Below, piece by piece: positions 48,708 to 58,451 of a DNA stretch of 64,000 nucleotides. The notes under the pieces are model-generated. The model did not search any database. It saw only the letters and a program-made list of their open reading frames with translations, and was not told the DNA's origin. The stretch is from the NCBI GenBank assembly GCA_017309115.1, contig JAFLEF010000006.1, forward strand, positions 1-64,000, in the 5' to 3' direction. Every line of letters starts with the position of its first letter. Position 1 is the stretch's first letter. The stretch comes from Verrucomicrobiota bacterium (lineage in GTDB: Bacteria; Verrucomicrobiota; Verrucomicrobiia; Limisphaerales; UBA9464). The position numbers and the translations under genes were made by a program.

Positions 48708-50507
48708 ATGTTCCGTGTAACCCGGCCGTCGGGCGGGCCGTCACCACAGTGTTGCGTGTTGAAGGATTACCAAAATCAGGACTCTTCCCGGCCCGGGGCC
48801 GGACACTCCAGTCTGGTGCGGCTGGGGACGGTTTTGCTGGCGATGATTATCGCGGGCTGTTCGGCGGCCCACTATCGTCGCACCGCCGACCGGGACGTGT
48901 ACGGCATCATTCAGCAAACGGAGGCGCAAATTTTTGGCCGTACGAATACGTTTACCATCAATACACCCTACTCCGATCGGAAGCCCTCGGAGATCCGGCC
49001 CGGCGAACTCATTTCCAACCGACTGGAACACGCTGAACTCCGACTCACTCTCGACGAAGTTCTGGCTTTGGCGGTGACCAACAGCCGCACCTACCAGACT
49101 CAGAAGGAACAACTGTACCTGACGGCCCTCACCCTCACCGGACAACGACAGGAGTTCAGTCCGAACTTCTTTGGTGTGCTGGATGGCGGCGTCAGTCGGA
49201 ATAGCAACGGCGAATCCTTCAGCACGGGCGGGGCCCAGTTTGGGGTCGCCCAGCTTCTGAAGACCGGCGGTTCCCTCGGTCTGACCCTCGCGAACGACTT
49301 CCTGCGGTACTACACAGGCGACCCACGACAGTCCGTGGTGTCCGTCATTTCGGTCAACATCGCACAGCCGTTGCTCCGGGGATTGGGCAAAAACAATCCC
49401 GCAGTCGAGGCCCTCACCCAAGCCGAGCGCAACGTCGTGTACGCCCTGCGCAGCTACTCCTTTTTCCAAAATCAGTTCGCCTTGGAAATCGTGCGGGACT
49501 ACTTCGGGCTGCTCGCCCAAAAGGAGATCATCCGCAATCGGTATACCAACTATCTCGGCCGGGTACAGTCCACCGAACGTCTTGAGGCCCGCGCCATGGA
49601 CCGGGAACGACTGGCTGATGTGGATACCGCCCGCCAGGCGCAACTGACCTCCGAAAACAATTACATCAACGCTCTCGCCCTCTACAAAAACACGCTCGAC
49701 GAATTCAAAATCAAACTAGGCCTGACCATCGGCGACGATCTCGCTCTGGATGACGACGAACTCCGTGCCGTAGAACAGGTCGGACTGGTGCCCGTTTCCC
49801 TCGACCCGATCGCGGCCTATCAACTGGGCGTGAAACAATACCTTCCGCTGCTCAACGACATTGACCAGTTTGAGGACAGTCAACGGGACGTCCGAATCGC
49901 CGCCGACCGACTCCGCCCCGGCTTGGACATCTTCGCCGACGTGTCACTCGATTCCGAGCGACCGACGGACTACCTCAACTTCAATCCCAACGATTATCAG
50001 GCCGGGGTGGGTATTGAGTTGGACCTCCCACTCAACCGGGTTCGGGAGCGAAACAACTATCGGGCAAGTCTGATCGCCTTCGAATCAGAACTGCGCAGTC
50101 TCACGCTGGCCTTGGATCAACTGCGCGAGGAGATCAACCGCGGCATGCGAACGCTCGAACAGCGCCGCCAAAACTACGAGATTCAGAAGAACGCGCTTGC
50201 TCTGGCCAATCGGCGGGTGGAGAGCACCGAATTATTGTTGCAGGCGGGTCGGGCCGAGGTGCGGGACCTGGTGGACGCCCAGGATTCCCAGATCGCCTCG
50301 CAAAACGCCGTGACCGTGGCCTTGGTGGACTACCAGGAAGTTCGACTGCAATTGATGCTGAATTTGGGCATCCTCAACACGAGTCAAAGTCAATTCTGGC
50401 TCCGAGACCATTTGACCGACTACCTGCCCGCCGTGCCCATGACCAACATTTTTATCTCTGCGACCAACCAGCCGGTTCCGGCACCGGCCGTCTTCTTCAA
50501 GGAATGA
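48708..50507 (+). CDS. TolC-family outer-membrane efflux lipoprotein
   Basis: A 599-aa outer-membrane channel of the TolC/OprM kind. A hydrophobic segment (LVRLGTVLLAMIIAG) ending in a Cys near residue 51 (AGCSAAHYRR) is a lipobox, as in NodT-type lipoproteins. The long predicted helices and repeated layout (for example NNYINALALYKNTLDEFKIK and QRRQNYEIQKNALALANRRV) form the alpha-barrel. The ATG 48708 puts about 36 residues before the lipobox, so a later start is possible. The gene is first in a four-gene run (TolC, HlyD, ATPase, permease) and overlaps the HlyD gene by four bases (50504-50507). Confidence 0.88.
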   Translation: MFRVTRPSGGPSPQCCVLKDYQNQDSSRPGAGHSSLVRLGTVLLAMIIAGCSAAHYRRTADRDVYGIIQQTEAQIFGRTNTFTINTPYSDRKPSEIRPGELISNRLEHAELRLTLDEVLALAVTNSRTYQTQKEQLYLTALTLTGQRQEFSPNFFGVLDGGVSRNSNGESFSTGGAQFGVAQLLKTGGSLGLTLANDFLRYYTGDPRQSVVSVISVNIAQPLLRGLGKNNPAVEALTQAERNVVYALRSYSFFQNQFALEIVRDYFGLLAQKEIIRNRYTNYLGRVQSTERLEARAMDRERLADVDTARQAQLTSENNYINALALYKNTLDEFKIKLGLTIGDDLALDDDELRAVEQVGLVPVSLDPIAAYQLGVKQYLPLLNDIDQFEDSQRDVRIAADRLRPGLDIFADVSLDSERPTDYLNFNPNDYQAGVGIELDLPLNRVRERNNYRASLIAFESELRSLTLALDQLREEINRGMRTLEQRRQNYEIQKNALALANRRVESTELLLQAGRAEVRDLVDAQDSQIASQNAVTVALVDYQEVRLQLMLNLGILNTSQSQFWLRDHLTDYLPAVPMTNIFISATNQPVPAPAVFFKE

Positions 50508-52324
50508 ATCCGTTCGTCCAACACATCACCCGCCGGTGGGTTTATTTCCGGCAGAACCCGCGCCTCGCCATGGCCGGCGGGGCTGTCACCTTGATCCTGT
50601 TGGTCGGACTGCTCCTTCGTCCATCCGGCGAAACGAAGGAACTGTCCTTCTACGAGGTGAAGCGGGGCGATTTCCTGATTTCCCTCGTCGAAGGAGGAAC
50701 CGTGGAGGCTTTGAACGAAGTGGTGATCCGCAGCGAAGTCGAGGGCACGGCCCGGATTATTTACATCATTCCCGAGGGCAGTTACGTGAAGAAAGGGGAA
50801 CTGCTGGTCGAACTCGATTCCTCCGCGGCTCAGGACAGCGTGAATCAGCAGCTCATTGCCGTGGAAAAGGCCCAGTTTGCACTGGTCCAGGCCGAACAAC
50901 AACTGGCCATCCAAAAGAGCACCGTGGAGAGCGAGGTTCAGGCGGCTGAACTCAAAGTCGAATTCGCCCAAACCGATTTGGATAAGTACGAGAAGGGCGA
51001 GGCCCGGCAACTGCTCCGAAACGCGCAGATGCAGACCAATACGGTCTTTGAGAACCTGAAGATCTCGGAGGAACGCCTGGAGTGGTCAAAGAAGCTTTTC
51101 GAGAAGGGATTCGAAACCAAAGGCAACCTGGATCGGGACAGCCTTGCAGTGACCCAGGCCCGCATGAATCTCGAACAGGCCCAGGAAGAGCTCCGCATGC
51201 TGGAGGTCTTCGATCATCCAAAAAAGCTGCGAACCCTTCAGGCCGCCCTGCAAGAGGCCAAGGACAACCTCGATCGGGTAAAGCTCCAGGGCGAGCGGCG
51301 CCTCTCCCAGTTCACCGCTGATGTCGCCTCCCAGAAACGCACACTAGAGCTGAGTCAGAAGAAACTGGAGCGGGATCAAAAGCAGCTCCTGGCCGCCAAG
51401 ATTCTCGCTCCCCAGGGTGGCTTGGTCGTCTACGCCACCGGCGGCAACCGGTTTAGCAACGAATCACTCATCGAAGAAGGTGCGGTGGTCCGAAATCGAC
51501 AGGAACTCATTAAGCTTCCGGACATCTCCGCCATGAAGCTCCAGGTGAAGATCCACGAATCCCACATCAACAACGTGCGCCGAGGTCAGGCGGCATTCGT
51601 GGTGCTGGATTCCCTGCCGGACCGGCGGTTCGCGGGCCATGTGTCCAAGGTGGCGCCGCTACCCGACAGCAGTAGCCGTTGGGGGAATCCCAACCTCAAG
51701 GTCTATGCCACCGAAATCCTCATTACCGATCCCCTGCCCGACACCAAACCCGGCGTCTCCGCCCGCGCCGAAATCATTGTCACCAATCTTCCCTCGGTCG
51801 TGACCGTTCCCATCCAGTCAGTGACCACTCGAAAGGGCAAACAAGTCGTCTTTTTGGCGTCCAATCCCACGCAACCCGTGCCCGTGGAGGTGGGCCTGTA
51901 CAACACCAAGTTCATCGAAGTCACCCGCGGCCTAGATCCCGGCGACCGGGTGTTGCTATCTCCACCCTTCGACACCGAGGAAAAGGATCTGGGCGGAGGA
52001 ATCATCGGCCAGGGGGATCCCATCCCGACTAATCGACCCGCCCCCGTCACTCCCAACGAGGAACGTCGCTCCAATCCGCGGCCCACAACTCCCGCCGGGC
52101 GGGACGGCTCCGAGCGCTCTCCCCGAAGCGAATCCACCGGTACCGAGTCCGGATCACCCAGTAGCCCAGTCGGTGCATCCGCGACGGGAAATGGAGTCCC
52201 ACAATTCGACACGGACAACGGCAGCCCGCTCGGCGAACCGAAACGCGCCCCCCAAAGCAACCGTCCCGGACGGGAACGACGAAACACCGCGCCCTCCAAG
52301 TCGGAAGCCGACCCCGAACGTTGA
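50504..52324 (+). CDS. HlyD/MacA-type membrane fusion protein with long low-complexity tail
   Basis: A 606-aa periplasmic adaptor. Residues 20-40 are the membrane anchor (AVTLILLVGLLL). A lipoyl-like half (RSEVEGTARIIYIIPEGSYV near 82, ending at VELDSS) leads into a long coiled-coil hairpin (about 110-290, QAEQQLAIQKSTVESEVQAA and later helices), the second lipoyl half (LAPQGGLVVYATGG), and a beta-barrel (VPIQSVTTRKGKQVVFLAS near 427). The last 110 residues are proline-, serine- and arginine-rich low-complexity, absent from standard MacA proteins. It is translationally coupled to the TolC gene by an ATGA overlap and lies 22 bp before the ATPase gene, completing a MacAB-TolC-like tripartite pump. 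The exported substrate cannot be predicted. Confidence 0.9.
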   Translation: MNPFVQHITRRWVYFRQNPRLAMAGGAVTLILLVGLLLRPSGETKELSFYEVKRGDFLISLVEGGTVEALNEVVIRSEVEGTARIIYIIPEGSYVKKGELLVELDSSAAQDSVNQQLIAVEKAQFALVQAEQQLAIQKSTVESEVQAAELKVEFAQTDLDKYEKGEARQLLRNAQMQTNTVFENLKISEERLEWSKKLFEKGFETKGNLDRDSLAVTQARMNLEQAQEELRMLEVFDHPKKLRTLQAALQEAKDNLDRVKLQGERRLSQFTADVASQKRTLELSQKKLERDQKQLLAAKILAPQGGLVVYATGGNRFSNESLIEEGAVVRNRQELIKLPDISAMKLQVKIHESHINNVRRGQAAFVVLDSLPDRRFAGHVSKVAPLPDSSSRWGNPNLKVYATEILITDPLPDTKPGVSARAEIIVTNLPSVVTVPIQSVTTRKGKQVVFLASNPTQPVPVEVGLYNTKFIEVTRGLDPGDRVLLSPPFDTEEKDLGGGIIGQGDPIPTNRPAPVTPNEERRSNPRPTTPAGRDGSERSPRSESTGTESGSPSSPVGASATGNGVPQFDTDNGSPLGEPKRAPQSNRPGRERRNTAPSKSEADPER

Positions 52325-52345
52325 CGCTTCCTTCCGCTCCGGTTC

Positions 52346-53080
52346 ATGGCGACGCCCGAAGTCATCATCCAACTTGTCGGCATCGAGAAGCGTTACACGC
52401 TCGGCGAGGAAGTTGTGGTGCGCGCGTTGCGGGGCGTGGATCTATCCATCTATCGCGGCGACTACGTGGCGATCATGGGACCCTCCGGGTCGGGCAAATC
52501 GACCATGCTCAACATCCTGGGTTGCCTCGATCGACCCACCGCCGGGGACTACTTCCTGGGCGGAACCAATGTGGCCGTGATGCCCGACGACGACCTATCC
52601 GCGGCCCGAGGGAAAATGATCGGATTCATTTTCCAGTCCTACAACCTGATCGCGCAACTAACCGTCATAGAGAACATCCAGGTTCCCCTGCTCTACCAGG
52701 GACACGACGTCCGCCATTTTCACGATCATTGCGTCAGACTGGCCTCCTTGGTCGGTCTCGCCCAGCGCCTGACCCACCGGCCCAATCAGCTTTCCGGCGG
52801 TCAACAACAACGCGTCGCGATCGCTCGGTCGCTGGTGAATGACCCGCTGATGATCCTCGCCGACGAACCCACCGGAAACCTCGATTCCCGCACCGGCCTG
52901 GAAGTGCTGGACCTCATCGACAAGCTAAATTCCGAGGGCAAAACCATCGTGCTCGTCACCCATGACGAAAAGGTGGCCGCCCGGGCTCAACGGGTCATTC
53001 ACATGCGCGACGGCCAAATCGAACGGGAAGTGGTCAATCGGGTTCGACAATCCCCGCCTCCCGAACCTCTGCCCGCATGA
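52346..53080 (+). CDS. ABC transporter ATPase, MacB/LolD type
   Basis: A 244-aa nucleotide-binding subunit of the MacB/LolD/FtsE group. Walker A is GPSGSGKST near residue 47, the Q-loop is [12 protein letters not shown] near 91, the signature is [17 protein letters not shown] near 149, Walker B is [13 protein letters not shown] near 170, and the H-loop is VLVTHDEK near 205. It powers the FtsX-like permease encoded by the next gene, with which it overlaps by four bases (53077-53080, ATGA). The gene is a separate polypeptide from the permease, unlike Escherichia coli MacB. Confidence 0.95.
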   Translation: MATPEVIIQLVGIEKRYTLGEEVVVRALRGVDLSIYRGDYVAIMGPSGSGKSTMLNILGCLDRPTAGDYFLGGTNVAVMPDDDLSAARGKMIGFIFQSYNLIAQLTVIENIQVPLLYQGHDVRHFHDHCVRLASLVGLAQRLTHRPNQLSGGQQQRVAIARSLVNDPLMILADEPTGNLDSRTGLEVLDLIDKLNSEGKTIVLVTHDEKVAARAQRVIHMRDGQIEREVVNRVRQSPPPEPLPA

Positions 53081-54378
53081 AGCTCTTCAGCTTTCAGTTT
53101 CTGAGCACGCTGCGGTTGGGAGTAAAGAGCCTGCTGCTGCACAAGCTGCGTTCGGCGCTGACCATGCTGGGCATCATTTTCGGTGTCTGCTCGGTCATTG
53201 CGATGCTGGCCATTGGCGAAGGTGCGTCGTACGAGGCCCAGGAATCCATCAAACGCCTGGGCAGCGACAACATAATCCTGCGCAGCCTGAAACCGCCCGA
53301 GGACACCCGGGCCCAAGGTGCCGGTGGCAGCGGCCGTCCCTCGGCCATTGAGTACGGACTGACCTACGACGATGGCGCCCGCGTTCAGTCCACCATTCCC
53401 GGCGTTCGCCGGGTGCTGCCCATCCGAATCATTCGGGAAAACGTCCGCTTCGCCCAAAATGAAGTAGCCTGCCAGATCCTCGGCACGTTGCCCCTCTACT
53501 CCGAAATGGCGGGACTCGACCTGCCTCGCGGGCGCTTCCTGACCGAAACGGACGAACGAAATCAGGCAAATGTCTGCGTGCTGACGGTTGGCCTCGCCCA
53601 ACGCCTGTTCCCTTATCAGGACCCGCTGTCGCACTCAGTGAAGATCGATTCGTTCTATTATCAGGTGGTGGGATTGGTCCGGGAGAAAAGTCAGGCGGAA
53701 CAACGCCCGCAGTCCGGTCGAATGGAAGGCGAACCGCTCGACAACAATGTCTATGTGCCCTTAAGCACGGCCCGCGCCCGCTTCGGCGAAGTCCTGATTC
53801 GCCGCTCCGCCGGCAGCTTCGAAATGGAGCAGGTGGAACTTCACCAACTGACGATTCAGATGGAGGACACGGCGGCAGTGGAGAGCGCTGATCCCCAGAT
53901 CAAGGCGCTGCTAAACCGGTTTCACTCCCGCAACGACTACGAGGTCATTGTGCCGCTCCAATTGCTGCGGCAGGCCGAGGAGACCAAGCGCATCTTCAAT
54001 ATTGTTCTGGGTTCGATCGCCGCGATCTCCCTGCTCGTCGGCGGCATTGGCATCATGAACATCATGCTCGCTACGGTTACCGAACGAACCCGGGAAATCG
54101 GGGTTCGTCGTGCCTTGGGCGCCAAGCGCAAGGACATCACCCTGCAATTCCTGGTGGAGACCGTGGTTTTGTCGTTTGGCGGAGGGCTGATCGGGGTCGT
54201 GGTCGGAGTCATCACACCAATGGTGGTTTCTCAACTCACCACCATGAAGACGATCGTCACGCCCTGGTCCGTGCTCTTGGCGTTCGGAATCTCCGGCGCC
54301 ATCGGCGTGATCTTTGGATTGTACCCGGCCAAGTCAGCGGCCCAATTGGATCCAATCGAGGCTCTGCGCCACGAGTGA
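53077..54378 (+). CDS. ABC transporter permease, MacB/FtsX type
   Basis: A 433-aa MacB-like permease with the four-membrane-segment plan of the family: TM1 near residues 24-48 (LRSALTMLGIIFGVCSVIAM), a large periplasmic domain (about 50-300), and TM2-4 near 305-425 (IVLGSIAAISLLVGGIGIMN with a following ATVTERTREIGVRRALGAK loop, then VVLSFGGGLIGVVVGVITPM and the last SVLLAFGISGAIGVIFGLYP). It couples ATP hydrolysis to the fusion protein and TolC channel to expel substrates. It is the last gene of the efflux operon. Confidence 0.94.
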   Translation: MKLFSFQFLSTLRLGVKSLLLHKLRSALTMLGIIFGVCSVIAMLAIGEGASYEAQESIKRLGSDNIILRSLKPPEDTRAQGAGGSGRPSAIEYGLTYDDGARVQSTIPGVRRVLPIRIIRENVRFAQNEVACQILGTLPLYSEMAGLDLPRGRFLTETDERNQANVCVLTVGLAQRLFPYQDPLSHSVKIDSFYYQVVGLVREKSQAEQRPQSGRMEGEPLDNNVYVPLSTARARFGEVLIRRSAGSFEMEQVELHQLTIQMEDTAAVESADPQIKALLNRFHSRNDYEVIVPLQLLRQAEETKRIFNIVLGSIAAISLLVGGIGIMNIMLATVTERTREIGVRRALGAKRKDITLQFLVETVVLSFGGGLIGVVVGVITPMVVSQLTTMKTIVTPWSVLLAFGISGAIGVIFGLYPAKSAAQLDPIEALRHE

Positions 54379-54453
54379 CCAAGGGTGCGCGAATGCCTCA
54401 CCGATGGCCGTTCCGACAATTGCCCGGAGCGGACCGCGAGCGGGCCAACGTGG

Positions 54454-55428
54454 TCACGCGGCGGGGGAACGGCGGACGCGTTTCCTAAGACTCTGGAAGG
54501 CGGGAATGAGCACGTGGTTGGTCAGCGGATCAACCACCGCGCCGACGAGCAGTCCGAGCACTCCGGCGATGCTCGCGCCGACCAGCCATGCAAGAAAGGA
54601 CTTCACCGACGGAATCAGGCCCGCGACCCGCTCCGCAGCGTGATGAACGAGTGCTTCCGGGGCGTGGACACCGAGTTCATGAAGGCCGTGCAGGAGAATG
54701 CCACCCCCCACCCAGAGCATGGCCAGCATGCCCACCAGGCTGAGTACCTTGAGAAAGATGGGCATGCCTAGGACGATCCCACGACCAAAAGCGCGCACGG
54801 CGCCTTGGGAGGACCGGGCCAGAGCCATTCCGGCGTCATCCGCCTTCACGATGAGGGCCACTGCACCGTACACGAGTACCGACATGGCCACGCCTACGAT
54901 GGCGAGCACCACGGTCTGCAACCAGACCGGCGACGTGGCCACCGAGGCCAGAGTGATGGCCATGATCTCCGCCGAGAGAATGAAGTCTGTTCGGATAGCG
55001 CTGGTCACCCGCTGCTGTTCCAACTCCGCTGCCGATTGTGCCACTGGAGCTGTTTGGGAATCGCCGTGCCCGGGACGCACGAGGTCCATCACCTTGTGGT
55101 ATCCTTCCAAGCACAGGAAGGCGCCACCGATCATGAGCAACGGGGTGATGGCCCAAGGTACAAAATAGCTCAGCACCAAGGCGCCAGGCAGGAGGAAGAG
55201 CAGTTTGTTCTTCAGCGACCCAACCGCGATCTTGGCGATAATCGGCAATTCGCGGTCCGCCGCGAGGCCAACGACATAGCGGGGCGTGACGGCGGCATCG
55301 TCAATCACGATCCCAGCTGCCTTACTGCCCGCCTTGGCCGCCTGCCCGGCGGCGTCGTCCAGCGAGGAGGCGGCCACCTTGGTCAGGCTGGCCAAATCAT
55401 CCAGCAACGCGAGCCAGCCCGAGGTCAC
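54454..55428 (-). CDS. DUF808 family integral membrane protein
   Basis: A 324-aa multi-pass membrane protein of the DUF808 (YedI-like) family. It opens with the family's SGWLALLDDLASLTKVAASS and DDAAGQAAKAGSKAAGIVID; further signatures are ELPIIAKIAVGSLKNKLLFL near 79, APLLMIGGAFLCLEGYHKVM (about 113-132, with T for A at the first position) and IRTDFILSAEIMAITLASVA near 163. Around six to eight membrane segments are visible. The function of the family is not known. The gene is convergent with the efflux operon, whose stop is 75 bp away, and points away from the prepilin-like gene upstream. Confidence 0.92.
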   Translation of the reverse strand: MTSGWLALLDDLASLTKVAASSLDDAAGQAAKAGSKAAGIVIDDAAVTPRYVVGLAADRELPIIAKIAVGSLKNKLLFLLPGALVLSYFVPWAITPLLMIGGAFLCLEGYHKVMDLVRPGHGDSQTAPVAQSAAELEQQRVTSAIRTDFILSAEIMAITLASVATSPVWLQTVVLAIVGVAMSVLVYGAVALIVKADDAGMALARSSQGAVRAFGRGIVLGMPIFLKVLSLVGMLAMLWVGGGILLHGLHELGVHAPEALVHHAAERVAGLIPSVKSFLAWLVGASIAGVLGLLVGAVVDPLTNHVLIPAFQSLRKRVRRSPAA

Positions 55429-55506
55429 AGGGAGACTCCTGGTGAAGGTCGGGAGGCGGTGGTGAACGTGAACGCCATGGAGATGCCCTTGATCTACCGG
55501 TTCTGA

Positions 55507-55527
55507 AAAAGTCCCGCGGGGTGACTT
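55507..55527 (-). terminator. Possible rho-independent terminator of the prepilin-like gene
   Basis: On the minus strand the sequence overlapping the stop codon reads AAGTCACCCCGCGGGACTT followed by TTT. The arms AAGTC and GACTT pair around CC/GG with a small bulge, and a T-run follows. The position immediately at the end of the coding sequence fits intrinsic termination. Confidence 0.5.
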
Positions 55528-56365
55528 AATTCCTCACTGAGGTCCGCTCGGCCAACCAGACCATGTCCTGATTGTTGGGGGAGGCCACGTTGAGGGCCAT
55601 GTCGGTTTTTCTTACGGGCTTTACGGTCCGAGGATCCACCCATTTGCGAATCTCGGCGTGACCATCGGCAAAGGAGATGCCGGCCGCCCGATTGTGGTAG
55701 CTGGCCGGATAATCAATGATCCGCACCTGTCCCGGATTCTCCGCCATCATGTTGGCAAAGCCGCCCGCGTTAATGCTATCCGGGTGTTCATCGAGTAGCA
55801 CCCAGAGGCGGCTGGCCCCCACCGCCGCGATGTCGGAATACTTGTAGAACGTTTTGTACTTCTTTTGGCCGGGCGTCATGGATGCGTTTTCAGGTAGCCA
55901 CTCCCCGGGACCGCCCATCGCCTGGCTCATGCCCATACTGCGAACGCGCGGAAAACTTCCCGTGCCCAACTTGATCAGCGTGATATCGGCCGGGCACTTG
56001 TACACGCCAGCCGAACCCAGGTAGGGAGCGAACTTGGAGTTCCGGGAGTCCATGATCATCTGGACGTTGGTGTTGTCGCTGGGAAACGGCCCCGGCCAGC
56101 CCAGCCAGCCCCCAACCCATTGATGCGGCTCGTCTCGGGAATTGCCGGGAGCGGTCAGGCGGTCGTTGTTGTCGTTGGGATACATCAGGTGCGCCAACTG
56201 CAACTGCTTCAGGTTACTCAGGCAGGCAATTCCCTGCGCCTTGGTCTTGGCCTTGCCCAACGCCGGCAGAAGCATGCCCGCCAAGATGGCGATGATGGCG
56301 ATCACGACCAGCAGTTCGATCAACGTAAACCCGCGGCGGGTCAGGGTGGACGTGGGGGACATCAT
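55526..56365 (-). CDS. Type IV prepilin-like protein (prepilin-type N-terminal cleavage/methylation domain)
   Basis: A 279-aa protein with a textbook prepilin N terminus: [20 protein letters not shown] (residues 9-28), with the G-F cleavage site and the Glu at +5, then a hydrophobic helix reaching [13 protein letters not shown]. The rest is the globular domain of the PVC family with the H-x9-DG carboxy-terminal motif, visible here as [17 protein letters not shown] near residue 230. PVC genomes carry many of these 'G-motif/DUF1559-type' pseudopilins; they are processed by prepilin peptidase and exported by a type II/IV system. No pilus genes are next to it. Confidence 0.94.
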   Translation of the reverse strand: MMSPTSTLTRRGFTLIELLVVIAIIAILAGMLLPALGKAKTKAQGIACLSNLKQLQLAHLMYPNDNNDRLTAPGNSRDEPHQWVGGWLGWPGPFPSDNTNVQMIMDSRNSKFAPYLGSAGVYKCPADITLIKLGTGSFPRVRSMGMSQAMGGPGEWLPENASMTPGQKKYKTFYKYSDIAAVGASRLWVLLDEHPDSINAGGFANMMAENPGQVRIIDYPASYHNRAAGISFADGHAEIRKWVDPRTVKPVRKTDMALNVASPNNQDMVWLAERTSVRN

Positions 56366-56503
56366 GGCGAAGGTGATAGGACGAGAACCGGGCTCCGGGA
56401 TTCAACTCCAAATCCCTCCGAGTTCAACTGTTCACCTTTCACCTAGGCTTCAGCGCCTTCCCCCTTGCCTCGGCCCAGGGCACCCGCTCTACGGTTCCCG
56501 CCA

Positions 56504-58162
56504 ATGACCCCACGGTGGCTTTGGTTGCTTCTTGCTGTCTGCGGTACTTGGTGCCGGGCGGACTCGCCCCCGGCTGATTCCCTGAACCGGGGCCGGATCC
56601 TGTACCTGGCCAACTGCTCCATGTGTCATCAGGTCACCGGACGCGGCGTTCCCGGGACCTATCCTCCGCTGGCGGGATCCGACTTCCTGAAGGATCACCG
56701 CTCCGAATCGATTCGGGCGCTGCTCGAAGGCCTAAACCGGGAGATCACCGTCAACGGCCAGAAGTATCGGGGCCAGATGCCCGCCGTGGTACTGAACGAC
56801 ACCCAGGTCGCTGACGTGATGAACTTCGTGCTCAACTCCTGGAACAATCCGGGAGGCGTGGTCACGCCCGAGGAAGTGAAGCAGCTCCGTTCCCGTTCGG
56901 CCTTTCCCACCTTCGAAGCGCTTTCCGCGGCGAACGCCTACAAACCATTGCCCCCGGCTCCGGAGGGATTTCAGCTCCGGGAATTGGTTCGCCTGACCGA
57001 ATTCGCTACCCGTCTGACCGGCGACGGCCGCAGCGACCGAATCTACGTGCTGGGCCAAGGCGGGTCGGTGTCCCGCCTGGATCTCAACCTGCGCAAACTG
57101 ACCCCGCTCTTCAGCGCTGCCGACTATCCCGACCTGGCCTCCGGCGACGTGGGCACACTGGGGTTCACGCTGGGCCCGGATCAACACCTGTGGATCACCA
57201 TGAACCAGCGCGTGGAAGGCGGCCCGCTGGTCTCCAACGTGGTCTCGATTTACCGGACCTCGGCCCATTCCACCAACCGGGATCCGATCGCCCCGCGCTT
57301 GTGGTTTCGCACCAGTTATCCGTACGGCATTGGACCGTACAATCACGGCATCTCGGAAATCCGGTTCGGCCCGGATGGGCTTCTCTATGTCAGCAGCGGC
57401 TCCCGGACCGACGGCGGGGAACGCGGCACCGATCCGAACCTGGGAACCATGGGGGAAACTGAACTGACCGCCGCCCTCTGGCGGCTGGATCCCAAGTCCT
57501 CCCAGCCGACGATCGAAGTGATTGCCCGGGGAATTCGCAATGCCTACAGCTTCAACTGGGATCGCGCCGGCCGCCTGTTCACCGTGAGCAACGGGCCGGA
57601 TGCCCACGCCGGCGAAGAAATGGACGTGATTCTGCCGCCTGAACCCGGCCAACCACCGCGACATCATGGCTTCCCGTATCAGCTGGGACTGCGGCCGGCT
57701 GCGGAGAAGTGGTATCCGCACACACCCGACGCGCCGGCCGGACTGAGCTTTGTTCAGCCGGTGGCCAATCTGGGCCCGGACGGCTGGGCCGGGACGAAGC
57801 CGGGTTCAACGTTTGATCCGCACAGTTCCCCGGCGGGCTTGGTCTGGCTCGGCGACGAATTCCCGGAGTGGGCTCGTCAGTCGTTCGTGGTGGGTCGGTT
57901 TGGCAATCTCATCAAGACCGACGGCGCCGCCGATGCCGGGTTTGATTTGCTGCTCGTCCGTCCGCAGGCCCGTCCCGACGGCACCTGGGAAGCAACCGTC
58001 AAAACCCTGCTGGCCCCGTTGGCGCGACCCTTGGACGTGTATCAATCCGGCCCCGGCAAACTGCTCGTGTTGGAATACACCCGTCCCACCAACTTCAAGG
58101 ACCAGGTGGGTTGGCTGCCCGGGCGCATTTTGGAATTGTCGGTTCGGCCGAGCACGAAATAG
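56504..58162 (+). CDS. Cytochrome c fused to PQQ-type glucose/sorbosone dehydrogenase
   Basis: A 552-aa exported enzyme. Residues 1-19 are a signal peptide (WLWLLLAVCGTWCRA). A c-type cytochrome domain follows, with haem motif CSMCH at 38-42 and a probable axial Met in RGQMPAV near 100. From about residue 175 the sequence is a six-bladed propeller of the soluble glucose dehydrogenase/sorbosone dehydrogenase class: GTLGFTLGPDQHLWITMNQR, NHGISEIRFGPDGLLYVSSG, ARGIRNAYSFNWDRAGRLFT and GLVWLGDEFPEW, which carry residues that usually bind PQQ and calcium. It probably oxidises a sugar or alcohol in the periplasm and passes electrons to its own haem. The ATG 56504 was preferred to an upstream in-frame start because it begins the signal peptide. 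Confidence 0.9.
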   Translation: MTPRWLWLLLAVCGTWCRADSPPADSLNRGRILYLANCSMCHQVTGRGVPGTYPPLAGSDFLKDHRSESIRALLEGLNREITVNGQKYRGQMPAVVLNDTQVADVMNFVLNSWNNPGGVVTPEEVKQLRSRSAFPTFEALSAANAYKPLPPAPEGFQLRELVRLTEFATRLTGDGRSDRIYVLGQGGSVSRLDLNLRKLTPLFSAADYPDLASGDVGTLGFTLGPDQHLWITMNQRVEGGPLVSNVVSIYRTSAHSTNRDPIAPRLWFRTSYPYGIGPYNHGISEIRFGPDGLLYVSSGSRTDGGERGTDPNLGTMGETELTAALWRLDPKSSQPTIEVIARGIRNAYSFNWDRAGRLFTVSNGPDAHAGEEMDVILPPEPGQPPRHHGFPYQLGLRPAAEKWYPHTPDAPAGLSFVQPVANLGPDGWAGTKPGSTFDPHSSPAGLVWLGDEFPEWARQSFVVGRFGNLIKTDGAADAGFDLLLVRPQARPDGTWEATVKTLLAPLARPLDVYQSGPGKLLVLEYTRPTNFKDQVGWLPGRILELSVRPSTK

Positions 58163-58451
58163 CCCGGCGATCAGCTGAGAGCTGAGAGGTAAGCGGTAAG
58201 CGGTAAGCGGTAAGACGGGGTGCGCGAAGCGTTTGGAGTACGGCAGCCCTCTGCCGTTTTTGGGCCCGTTGAGAGAAGCCAAAGCTGTGGAAACGGATGT
58301 ACCTTTGGACCGCAAACCCGCCCGCACTTCTTACGTTCTGATTCCCAGGATTTACCTCTCAGCTCTCAGCTGGTTCGCGGGTAGCAGGAGGGCACCAAAC
58401 TAAAGAACCGCGCCCTTGGCGATTGCGGGTTTGACCATAAGCTGGAAGGGC
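58163..58451. repeat. Spacer with tandem repeats and a hairpin repeat
   Basis: No gene is supported. It holds AGCTGAGAGCTGAGAGG near 58172, followed by four tandem GGTAAGC copies (58186-58213), a hairpin (58241-58256), and ACCTCTCAGCTCTCAGCTGG near 58350, which is an inverse partner of the first run. Confidence 0.7.
58241..58261 (+). terminator. Probable rho-independent terminator
   Basis: CGGCAG (58241-58246), a CCCT loop and CTGCCG (58251-58256), followed by five T (58257-58261). It lies 79 bp after the stop of the dehydrogenase gene on the same strand. The surrounding GCGAAGCGTTTGGAGTA sequence looks like a dispersed PVC repeat, so the hairpin may be a mobile unit that also acts as a terminator. 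Confidence 0.6.
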
